Positions 9,394 through 14,558 of a stretch of DNA of 14,558 nt are shown piece after piece (the first letter of the stretch is position 1; every line of letters begins with the position of its first letter). Source of the stretch: an uncultured Blautia sp. Its GTDB lineage: Bacteria > Bacillota > Clostridia > Lachnospirales > Lachnospiraceae. Both the position numbers and the translations under genes were made by a program. Below the pieces are notes generated by a model that was given only the letters and a program-made list of their open reading frames with translations, was not told where the DNA came from and searched no databases. The stretch lies in NCBI GenBank assembly GCA_934358405.1, contig CAKRKL010000040.1, positions 1 through 14,558 on the forward strand. The letters run 5' to 3'.

Positions 9394-9455
9394 TGTACGA
9401 TAATGATACATGAACAGCAGACAATTACAGCATTTTTATGTCCACTTAGCGTACA
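9394..9455. promoter_or_regulatory. Pair of inverted TGTACG(A/C)TAA boxes between the sugar operon and araC gene
   Basis: TGTACGATAA (9394-9403, plus) and TTAGCGTACA (9446-9455, which is TGTACGCTAA on the minus strand) are inverted copies whose centres are 52 bases apart, about five helical turns. The left copy covers the weak -35 of the sugar operon. They are likely operator sites for the AraC-type regulator. A further CAGGCAG/CTGACCTG inverted repeat lies at 9463-9484, close to the regulator's start. Confidence 0.45.
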
Positions 9456-9506
9456 TTTTCATCAGGCAGAAAACGTCTGACCTGCATTTTCCGAAAGAGG
9501 GTGTCT

Positions 9507-10361
9507 ATGATAAAAAACGATAATTTATATATTATGTTCACAATAGGAAATTACCAGATAAACATTTTGAAATTCACATATGAATGCCAGACATGGAATA
9601 CACCTTCTCATGCCCACAGCTCCAATAGTTATGAGATTCACTTTGTTCCAAAAGGAAAAGGACTGCTGATCAGCAATCAATGCCGTTATGAATTATATCC
9701 TGGTATTCTCTATACTACCGGTCCTCATATTGAGCATCAGCAGTATTCTGATTCTGACGATCCAACCTATGAATATTGTATTTATTTAAAAATTGAAGAA
9801 TTGCATAATGCCAAAGGAAACCCTTCTGAGAAAGATATATTGGAACCTTTTTTGCATTATCCATTTTGGTATGGAAAAGACTGTGCCGATTTACAGGCAA
9901 CACTAGAACAGATTTATAATGAGCTTTCATCTCCCGGAACTGCTGCCACAATAATGCTGCGCGCTCTTTTCATGCAGTTTTTAGTAAAAATACTGAGAAA
10001 TTATGCGCCTGACTCAAATGCGGCCATAACCTATATCCCCATTCCATTAGTCAAGGCCTACATTCTGATTGAGGACAGCTTCTTGCTTGAATATGACACA
10101 ATCACACTAAAAGAGCTTTCTCGCCGTTTAGGCTTAAGCACCAGGCAAACCAGCAGAATTTTGTATAACCGTTATGGACAGAATTTTCTCCAGAAAAGAA
10201 CAGAAGCCCGTATGGCTGCAGCAGTCACTTTTCTGAAAGAGAATAAACTTTCTATTTCTGAAATTTCTGTCCGATTAGGATATTCTTATCCGAATCATTT
10301 TCATACAGCTTTTAAAAATTATTATAAGATTACCGTTTCTGAATATAGGCAGCGTGTTTGA
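9507..10361 (+). CDS. AraC-family transcriptional regulator
   Basis: A 284-residue one-component regulator. The N-terminal half is a cupin-type ligand domain with HAH (35-37), Glu43 and a typical PGxLYTTGPHIEH turn (65-77). The C-terminal AraC DNA-binding domain has two helix-turn-helix units, about 201-222 (LKELSRRLGLSTRQTSRILY) and about 249-271 (SISEISVRLGYSYPNHFHTAF). The ATG at 9507 is preferred: AGAGG lies six bases upstream. The GTG at 9501 overlaps that site. It is divergent from the lactonase/dehydrogenase operon with 170 bases between the start codons, so it probably activates that operon in response to a sugar. Its final codons and the TGA stop lie inside the 158-bp palindromic element that begins at 10351. 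Confidence 0.92.
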   Translation: MIKNDNLYIMFTIGNYQINILKFTYECQTWNTPSHAHSSNSYEIHFVPKGKGLLISNQCRYELYPGILYTTGPHIEHQQYSDSDDPTYEYCIYLKIEELHNAKGNPSEKDILEPFLHYPFWYGKDCADLQATLEQIYNELSSPGTAATIMLRALFMQFLVKILRNYAPDSNAAITYIPIPLVKAYILIEDSFLLEYDTITLKELSRRLGLSTRQTSRILYNRYGQNFLQKRTEARMAAAVTFLKENKLSISEISVRLGYSYPNHFHTAFKNYYKITVSEYRQRV

Positions 10362-10508
10362 AAAAGGCTTTCTGCAAGATGTGCGTCACAATTTGTGGGA
10401 GATTTTGTCCGGATGAGGGCGCCGTAGCGGGCTACGGCAACTGAATTCGGGCAAAATATACCGCAAAGTGGGGCGTGCAGATTGTGGGAATGATTTTTCA
10501 AACACGCT
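10351..10508. repeat. 158-bp fully symmetric palindromic element with 15-bp terminal inverted repeats
   Basis: AGCGTGTTTGAAAAA (10351-10365) is exactly mirrored by TTTTTCAAACACGCT (10494-10508). The centre, GCCGTAGC-GG-GCTACGGC (10421-10438), sits exactly midway at 10429/10430. Between them the two arms pair without gaps. By hand count the 55 intervening positions give 32 Watson-Crick pairs, 10 G-T pairs in the plus-strand sense and 13 mismatches. Only one A-C pair is seen, so the asymmetry favours a folded plus-strand RNA. The element contains no convincing gene. It overlaps the end of the AraC gene and provides its stop codon. No target-site duplication is visible. It resembles a MITE or REP-like element; membership of a known family is untested. 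Confidence 0.8.
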
Positions 10509-10519
10509 CTGGCTCTCGT

Positions 10520-10570
10520 AAAAAACAAACCGTGTAGAACATAAGCGTTCAATTACACGGTTTATTTTTT
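10520..10570. terminator. Bidirectional terminator between converging genes
   Basis: A perfect 10-bp stem, AAACCGTGTA (10527-10536) with TACACGGTTT (10554-10563), is flanked by an A-rich tract on the left and ATTTTTT on the right. It ends both the AraC transcript (plus) and the NifX-fusion transcript (minus), whose stop codon is at 10581. Confidence 0.9.
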
Positions 10571-10580
10571 ACTATTCTTC

Positions 10581-11354
10581 TTAATGACAGCTGTGACTTC
10601 CACATCCATGCTCTCCGCATGTATGTCCTTCCCCGTGGCTATGTTCGTGGTGAGAACACTTCACATCCGGATTATACTCAAGTGTTTCATTGAGAAAAGC
10701 TTCCACCACCTTATCCGCATCTCCGGAAACTCCTCCGAAAAGCTTAATGCCAGCTGCCGCTAATGCTGTCTGTGCGCCGCCTCCGATTCCGCCACAGATC
10801 AAAACATCTGCATGCAATGCATTAAGAAATCCTGCCAATGCACCGTGTCCGCTTCCATTCGTATCTACTACTTCTGAATGTACTACTTTTCCTTCCTCTA
10901 CATCATAAATCTTAAATGTCTCTGTGTGTCCAAAGTGCTGAAAAATCTGTCCATTCTCATAGGTTACTGCTATTCTCATTATACCTTCTCCTTTTTCTAC
11001 TGCATATTTTTGATAAATCTCCTGCTTGTAACATTCTTCAAAGCTGCAGCTGTTACTTTGACCATCGCAGATTCTGAAATCCCCGCCTTCGATTCTAAGT
11101 GGATGTCCGTCAATGAGTGCATCTGCTATTTTCTTCCTGGCAATCTCGTAAATTCGTTGAACCGTTGTTCTTGCGATCTGCATAGATACTGCACACTGCT
11201 CCTGGCTATAGCCTTTCTTGTCCAGAAGGCGGATTGTCTCATATTCATCTACAGTCAGAACAATAGGTGCTTTTTTCTCAGTATCGTCTGCCGGAAGGAA
11301 TTCTAAAACATTGGGAAAATGGCATACTTTTCTGCATTTTACTGGTCTTGGCAT
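10581..11354 (-). CDS. DUF134-NifX/NifB-like fusion protein with His/Cys-rich tail
   Basis: A 257-residue protein with three parts. Residues 1 to about 100 are DUF134, a small helix-turn-helix family that starts MPRPxKCRxVC; here Cys7 and Cys11 are present and SQEQCAVSMQIARTTVQRIYE (50-70) looks like a sigma-region-4-type HTH. Residues 126 to about 228 form a dinitrogenase iron-molybdenum cofactor (NifX/NifB C-terminal) domain, MRIAVTYENGQIFQHFGHTETF onward, a family that binds metal-sulfur clusters. Residues 233-257 hold 8 His and 4 Cys out of 25, a likely metal-binding tail. No nitrogenase genes are nearby, so a nitrogen-fixation role is not implied. The start has AAGGGAG upstream. An internal ribosome binding site precedes Met126. 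It is divergent from the Crp/Fnr gene and probably under its control. Confidence 0.88.
   Translation of the reverse strand: MPRPVKCRKVCHFPNVLEFLPADDTEKKAPIVLTVDEYETIRLLDKKGYSQEQCAVSMQIARTTVQRIYEIARKKIADALIDGHPLRIEGGDFRICDGQSNSCSFEECYKQEIYQKYAVEKGEGIMRIAVTYENGQIFQHFGHTETFKIYDVEEGKVVHSEVVDTNGSGHGALAGFLNALHADVLICGGIGGGAQTALAAAGIKLFGGVSGDADKVVEAFLNETLEYNPDVKCSHHEHSHGEGHTCGEHGCGSHSCH
10977..10993 (-). promoter_or_regulatory. Internal ribosome binding site and start codon before the NifX domain
   Basis: Inside the fusion gene, AAGGAG (10988-10993) lies eight bases before an in-frame ATG (10977-10979), exactly at the first residue of the NifX domain (Met126). It could yield a separate 132-residue NifX-His/Cys-tail protein, or be a relic of two genes joined in frame. 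The signal is as good as the ribosome binding sites of the other genes here. Confidence 0.55.
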
Positions 11355-11392
11355 AAACTGCTCCCTTCTCGCTTTTCTTACATATTAACTCT

Positions 11393-11410
11393 ATTATGGG
11401 CATATGTCAA
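11393..11410 (-). promoter_or_regulatory. -35 region of the minus-strand promoter for the DUF134-NifX gene
   Basis: Minus-strand TTGACA (11405-11410) is a perfect -35. The best -10 at 17-base spacing is TAATAT (11382-11387), which is weak. The -35 overlaps the left half of the palindrome at 11406-11423. This gives a short leader to the ATG at 11354. Confidence 0.4.
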
Positions 11411-11423
11411 TTATATAATTGAC
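11406..11423. promoter_or_regulatory. 18-bp perfect palindrome, shared operator of divergent promoters
   Basis: GTCAATTATATAATTGAC is a perfect inverted repeat. Its right half forms the -35 of the plus-strand promoter and its left half the -35 of the minus-strand promoter. A protein bound here would block or alter both. It is a natural autoregulatory site for the Crp/Fnr protein, although it does not match the classical CRP (TGTGA-N6-TCACA) or FNR (TTGAT-N4-ATCAA) consensus. Confidence 0.7.
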
Positions 11424-11447
11424 GTTTCTCCCCAAAACAAGTATACT
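11419..11447 (+). promoter_or_regulatory. Promoter of the Crp/Fnr-family gene
   Basis: TTGACG (11419-11424) and TATACT (11442-11447) are separated by exactly 17 bases, a strong sigma-70-type match. Transcription should begin near 11454, only about 15 bases before the ATG at 11469, so the leader barely contains the ribosome binding site. Confidence 0.75.
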
Positions 11448-11468
11448 ATACAAAAGGAGATAACTATT

Positions 11469-12128
11469 ATGAGCTTTGAAAATTATTTTCCGGTATGGAA
11501 TGAATTAAATGCAGCACAAAAGGAACTAATTTCGGACAGTTTAAGCGCACGGCAGGTAAAAAGAGGAACAATTATCCATAACGGCAGCCTGGATTGCACT
11601 GGATTATTGCTGGTTAAATCCGGACAGCTTCGAACTTATATACTTTCAGATGAAGGACGGGAGATTACACTTTACCGCTTGTTCGATATGGATATGTGTC
11701 TCTTATCTGCCTCATGTATCATGCGTTCTATTCAATTTGAAGTGACTATTGAGGCAGAAAAAGATACTGAGCTTTGGATAATCCCTGCTGAAATCTATAA
11801 AAGTATCATGCAAGAATCTGCTCCAGTTGCAAACTATACCAATGAGTTAATGGCTACCCGTTTTTCTGATGTCATGTGGCTGATTGAACAGATCATGTGG
11901 AAAAGCCTGGATAAACGCGTTGCTTCTTTTCTATTAGAAGAAACATCCATCGAGGGAACCAATGAACTAAAAATCACCCATGAAACCATTGCCAACCACC
12001 TTGGTTCCCACAGGGAGGTTATCACTCGAATGCTCCGATATTTTCAGGAGGAAGGGCTTGTCAAATTATCCCGTGGTAAAATCACAATTCTTGATATAAA
12101 AAGACTGGAGGTGCTTCAAAAATCATAA
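11469..12128 (+). CDS. Crp/Fnr-family transcriptional regulator
   Basis: A 219-residue regulator with an N-terminal cyclic-nucleotide-binding-type beta-roll (about 20-115) and a C-terminal winged HTH (about 169-205; ITHETIANHLGSHREVITRML is the recognition region). The ATG at 11469 has AAGGAG nine bases upstream. The frame stays open to 11319, but that extension runs through the promoter and the neighbouring gene. Cysteines at 43, 77 and 83 lie in the effector domain, including C-x5-C (CLLSASC). The four-cysteine pattern of true FNR is absent, so an oxygen-sensing [4Fe-4S] cluster of that kind is unlikely. The ligand is unknown; a thiol or sulfur signal is possible given its thioredoxin and CoADR-rhodanese neighbours. 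It converges on the CoADR gene with 21 A/T-rich bases between the stop codons and no clear terminator. Confidence 0.9.
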   Translation: MSFENYFPVWNELNAAQKELISDSLSARQVKRGTIIHNGSLDCTGLLLVKSGQLRTYILSDEGREITLYRLFDMDMCLLSASCIMRSIQFEVTIEAEKDTELWIIPAEIYKSIMQESAPVANYTNELMATRFSDVMWLIEQIMWKSLDKRVASFLLEETSIEGTNELKITHETIANHLGSHREVITRMLRYFQEEGLVKLSRGKITILDIKRLEVLQKS

Positions 12129-12149
12129 AATAATAAATACTTTCATTTT

Positions 12150-13841
12150 TTAATAATCCATTCCACATGCATGGGCTCTTTCAATTAATGCACGATCATT
12201 AACCACTGCATCATAGAAGCGAAATCCGCCAGAGAAGTTGTATGTTTCATAACCGTTCCCTTCCAGAATACGACTGGCAATATAACTGCGCAGCCCACTC
12301 TGGCATATCAGATAGACGGGTTTTCCCTTCTCAATTTCATTGATACGTTCCCTTAGTTCATCTACAGGAATATTTTTGAATCCATCAATATGGCCTCTGC
12401 TGAATTCAGCTACAGTTCTTACATCCAGTAACACAACACTTTTATCTTCAGGAATGGTGTCTATATCTTCCAAATGCCATTGTTTCAGAGTTCCTGCTGC
12501 TATGTTGTCTATCATGAATCCAGCCATATTTACAGGATCCTTAGCAGATGAGTAAGGCGGTGCATATGCAAGATCCAGATTTTTCAGCTGGGTTGCCTTC
12601 AGTCTTGCATGGATTGCTGTTGCCAGCACATCAATACGTTTATCGACGCCTTCATATCCAATAATCTGTGCACCAAGCAAACGATAGGTTTCCTTTTCAA
12701 AAATCACCTTCATAGTCATCACTTTGCCGCCTGGATAATAGCCGGCATGACTCATAGGAGAAAGAATCACTGTATCTACATGTAATCCTGCCCTTTTGGC
12801 ATTGGTTTCATTAATACCTGTAGTGGCTGCTGTCATATCAAATACTTTGATAACAGAGCTTCCCTGACTGCCTAAGTAACGACTATCGCCTCCGCAAATA
12901 TTATCAGCGATGATCCTTCCCTGTTTATTGGCAGGTCCTGCCAAAGAGATCAATGCGTCATCACCAGTAACATAATGTTTTACCTGAACTGCATCACCTG
13001 CAGCATAAATGTCCGGTACAGAAGTTTCCATCCTGTCATTCACTATAATACTTCCCTTGATACCAAGCTCCAGACCAGCCTCTTTTGCTAATGCTGTGTC
13101 CGGTGTAACTCCAATTGCCAGTACTACCATATCCGCATGAAGAGATGGATTATCTTTCAACAAAATCTCTACTCCATTGTCCTTTTCTTTAAATCCTTCT
13201 ACTGTATAGCCCAGAACCAGTTTTATTCCATGCTTTCTCATTTCACTATGAATCATGGATGCCATATCCGAATCAAAAGGATTCATCAGCTGCTTAGGAC
13301 GTTGAACAATCGTAACCTCCATGCCAAGCTCCCTCAAGTTTTCTGCCAGTTCTAAGCCAATAAAACCACCGCCAGCCAATACAGCAGATTTTGGATGATT
13401 CTTATTAATATATTCCTTGATTCGGAAAGTATCTTCCACTGTACGAAGTGTAAAAAGTTTATCAATACCTGCTCCTTGAAGCTTCGGCTGCGTAGGCTTT
13501 GCACCTGGAGAAAGAATAAGTTTATCATAATTTTCTTCAAATATTTCATCATTCTCCAAATTCTTTACTGTAACAGTCTTACGATCCGGATGTATAGAGA
13601 TAACTTCATGATGAATCTTCATATTGATACGAAATCTTTTAAAGAAATTCTCTGGTGTCTGCAGTGTAAGTTTTTCCGGGTCTGTGATTACATCTCCAAT
13701 GTAGTATGGAAGTCCACAATTTGCATAAGATACGTATCCGGATCTTTCAAATACAGTAATTTCAGCATATTCGTCCAGTCTTCGTATTCTTGCTGCAGCT
13801 GTAGCTCCACCGGCTACGCCTCCTATAATTACAATTTTCAT
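12150..13841 (-). CDS. CoA-disulfide/persulfide reductase with C-terminal rhodanese domain
   Basis: A 563-residue FAD enzyme of the CoADR-Rhd family, which reduces CoA disulfide or CoA/glutathione persulfide and polysulfide using NAD(P)H. FAD motif: GGVAGGATAA (7-16). The single redox cysteine is Cys42 in SYANCGLPYYIGD. NAD(P)H motif: GGGFIG (157-162). A second FAD motif is AAGDAV. The dimer domain is followed by a rhodanese domain from about 470 with active loop CQSGLRS (513-519). Its Cys513 would carry a sulfane sulfur close to the flavin site. Older annotations call such proteins NADH oxidase. It follows thioredoxin by 39 bases, with AAAGGTG as ribosome binding site, and is probably co-transcribed with it. 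It is cytoplasmic, with no signal peptide. Confidence 0.93.
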   Translation of the reverse strand: MKIVIIGGVAGGATAAARIRRLDEYAEITVFERSGYVSYANCGLPYYIGDVITDPEKLTLQTPENFFKRFRINMKIHHEVISIHPDRKTVTVKNLENDEIFEENYDKLILSPGAKPTQPKLQGAGIDKLFTLRTVEDTFRIKEYINKNHPKSAVLAGGGFIGLELAENLRELGMEVTIVQRPKQLMNPFDSDMASMIHSEMRKHGIKLVLGYTVEGFKEKDNGVEILLKDNPSLHADMVVLAIGVTPDTALAKEAGLELGIKGSIIVNDRMETSVPDIYAAGDAVQVKHYVTGDDALISLAGPANKQGRIIADNICGGDSRYLGSQGSSVIKVFDMTAATTGINETNAKRAGLHVDTVILSPMSHAGYYPGGKVMTMKVIFEKETYRLLGAQIIGYEGVDKRIDVLATAIHARLKATQLKNLDLAYAPPYSSAKDPVNMAGFMIDNIAAGTLKQWHLEDIDTIPEDKSVVLLDVRTVAEFSRGHIDGFKNIPVDELRERINEIEKGKPVYLICQSGLRSYIASRILEGNGYETYNFSGGFRFYDAVVNDRALIERAHACGMDY

Positions 13842-13880
13842 CTTGTTTTTTCACCTTTCCTGAGTAAACAGAAATACCCA

Positions 13881-14186
13881 TTAGAGCATTTCTAAAATTG
13901 TATTCTTTGGTCTCACGCCTGAAACTCTTTGGACAATTTTTCCGTTCTTCATGACTACTAAAGTCGGGATACTCATAATACCGAACTTATTTGCCAGTTC
14001 AGGTTGTTCATCTACATTAATTTTCCCAACTTTGATGTCAACACGTTCACTTGCAATCTCCTCGACGGTAGGAGCTACCATACGACAGGGAGCGCACCAA
14101 GGAGCCCAAAAATCGAGTAGTACAGGCTTATTAGAATTCATTACTTCGTTCTGAAAATTATTTTTATTGATATTAATTGCAGACAT
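13881..14186 (-). CDS. trxA: Thioredoxin
   Basis: A 101-residue thioredoxin, a cytoplasmic disulfide and persulfide reductant. The active site is WCAPC (Trp30, Cys31, Cys34), with Ala where most thioredoxins have Gly. The cis-proline is Pro74 (SIPT). The buried Asp25 (LDFWAPW) is present. The length is slightly below the usual 104-108. AAGGAGG lies nine bases before the ATG. It is first in an operon with CoADR-rhodanese, suggesting joint handling of oxidised thiols or sulfane sulfur. No thioredoxin reductase gene is seen in the window. Its own promoter lies upstream, with a palindrome in an activator-like position. Confidence 0.95.
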   Translation of the reverse strand: MSAININKNNFQNEVMNSNKPVLLDFWAPWCAPCRMVAPTVEEIASERVDIKVGKINVDEQPELANKFGIMSIPTLVVMKNGKIVQRVSGVRPKNTILEML

Positions 14187-14222
14187 TTTACAGTCCTCCT
14201 TATCTTTTTCTTTTATGGCTTT

Positions 14223-14263
14223 ATTATAATCTGAAGTTCATTTGTTTTCTGTGATAACATCAC
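14223..14263 (-). promoter_or_regulatory. Promoter of the trxA-CoADR operon with palindromic activator-type site
   Basis: Minus-strand TATAAT (14223-14228) predicts a start near 14216. There is no good -35. Instead a palindrome, GTGAT-AAC-ATCAC (14251-14263), is centred at about -41, where class II CRP/FNR activators bind. The central spacer is one base shorter than in the FNR or CRP consensus, so binding by the Crp/Fnr protein encoded at 11469 is only a possibility. Confidence 0.5.
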
Positions 14264-14299
14264 CATACCATTCCAGCTCGTTTCATCGTAAGCTGGAAA

Positions 14300-14351
14300 T
14301 ACAAAAACAAAGAGACCGGAAATGCCCTGTTTTCAAGGCTTTCCAGTCTCT
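14300..14351 (-). terminator. Intrinsic terminator upstream of trxA
   Basis: The minus strand forms a long hairpin at 14311-14351: AGAGAC pairs with GTCTCT, GGAAA with TTTCC, further pairing continues inward, and the loop is A-rich. It is followed by TTTGTTTTTGTA. It ends transcription arriving from the gene whose tail is at 14511-14558, insulating the trxA promoter. Confidence 0.8.
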
Positions 14352-14481
14352 AAATGTGCCAATTTTTTATTCAAACTCGCGAACAAAATCTTGTCACTAT
14401 ACTTTTTAGTATTGGTATTATGATTCTATTTGGTTTTATATGTGTTCTACTATCCTACATCCATAGGCTGTACTGAACGGT

Positions 14482-14513
14482 GTTATCAATTTGTTATCAG
14501 AAAAAAGTTATCA
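14482..14513. repeat. Three direct GTTATCA heptamers
   Basis: GTTATCA occurs at 14482-14488, 14493-14499 and 14507-14513, all in the same orientation with start-to-start spacings of 11 and 14 bases. The last copy overlaps the tandem TGA-TAA stop codons of the partial gene. The same heptamer, in the opposite orientation, forms part of the palindrome in the trxA promoter. Confidence 0.5.
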
Positions 14514-14558
14514 AATATCTTTCGTTTTTGCAATTACTTCGTCATATGTTTCAACCAT
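14511..14558 (-). CDS. Possible C-terminal end of an unidentified gene
   Basis: The minus strand is open from the window edge for 15 codons (VETYDEVIAKTKDI at the end), then has tandem stops TGA TAA. A terminator lies about 160 bases downstream, consistent with a real minus-strand gene ending here. The fragment is too short to identify. The ATG at the very edge need not be the start. Confidence 0.35.
   Translation of the reverse strand: MVETYDEVIAKTKDI

Larger units (their letters stand above)
14187..14510. other. Gene-free regulatory stretch upstream of trxA
   Basis: About 320 bases without a convincing gene. It holds the trxA promoter and palindrome (14223-14263), a hairpin TTCCAGCT/AGCTGGAA with a 12-base loop (14271-14298) and no T-run, an intrinsic terminator (14300-14351), an A/T-rich stretch without recognisable signals (14352-14480), and repeated GTTATCA heptamers (14482-14513). 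Confidence 0.6.

Noticed and set aside
10322..10552. 76-codon open frame on the minus strand across the palindromic element
   Set aside because: It runs through the palindrome and the bidirectional terminator and has no recognisable domain or ribosome binding site.
10581..11354. Evidence for a nitrogen-fixation locus from the NifX-type domain
   Set aside because: The domain is common in non-fixing anaerobes and no nif structural genes are present.
12129..12149. Terminator between the converging Crp/Fnr and CoADR genes
   Set aside because: Only A/T-rich sequence with a weak possible hairpin; no GC stem is present.
13395..13895. 166-codon open frame on the plus strand
   Set aside because: It lies antisense to the CoADR-rhodanese gene, and its Cys/Ser/Ile-rich product looks like the complement of a coding strand.

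Overview
The window looks like chromosomal DNA from a low-to-mid GC anaerobic Firmicute, most likely a gut Lachnospiraceae-type Clostridia. This is inferred from protein character, strong AAGGAGG ribosome binding sites, the glpK-glpA-oxidoreductase-DUF1667 order and the CoA-disulfide reductase/rhodanese with its Crp/Fnr neighbour; no species can be named from sequence alone. Most genes are on the minus strand. Only an AraC-type and a Crp/Fnr-type regulator are on the plus strand.

Layout from left to right. (1) 231-1220: a GMP synthase lacking the glutamine amidotransferase half, with its own promoter and a terminator at 158-183. (2) 1320-5917: a glycerol operon read right to left: glycerol kinase, a GlpA-like glycerol-3-phosphate dehydrogenase with a C-terminal [2Fe-2S]-type domain, a second FAD/NAD(P) oxidoreductase, and a small four-cysteine DUF1667 protein. 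Its leader holds a large intrinsic terminator between the predicted promoter and the glpK ribosome binding site, so control by antitermination is likely. (3) 6143-9336: a three-gene operon (lactonase-like amidohydrolase, atypical glucose-dehydrogenase-like MDR protein, polyol-type Zn dehydrogenase), divergent from an AraC regulator at 9507-10361. This suggests oxidative conversion of an unknown sugar through a lactone. (4) 10351-10508: a 158-bp centrally symmetric palindromic element with 15-bp perfect terminal inverted repeats. It supplies the stop codon of the AraC gene, and its arms differ mostly by G-U-compatible changes. (5) 10581-14186: a redox/sulfur and metal region with a DUF134-NifX fusion carrying a His/Cys tail, a divergent Crp/Fnr regulator, and a thioredoxin to CoA-disulfide reductase-rhodanese operon. 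(6) 14187-14558: a regulatory or intergenic stretch with a terminator, repeated GTTATCA heptamers and the tail of an unidentified gene.

How the parts work together: glycerol is phosphorylated by GlpK and oxidised by the GlpA-like enzyme. Electrons probably pass through the partner flavoprotein and DUF1667 protein, because no membrane subunit GlpC is present. The AraC regulator probably responds to the substrate of the sugar operon through two inverted TGTACG(A/C)TAA boxes. The Crp/Fnr gene and the NifX fusion gene share one 18-bp palindrome that overlaps the -35 elements of both divergent promoters. Thioredoxin and CoADR-rhodanese form a thiol/persulfide reducing pair. The three least explained items are the palindromic element, the sugar-oxidation operon and the DUF134-NifX fusion with a preserved internal ribosome binding site.
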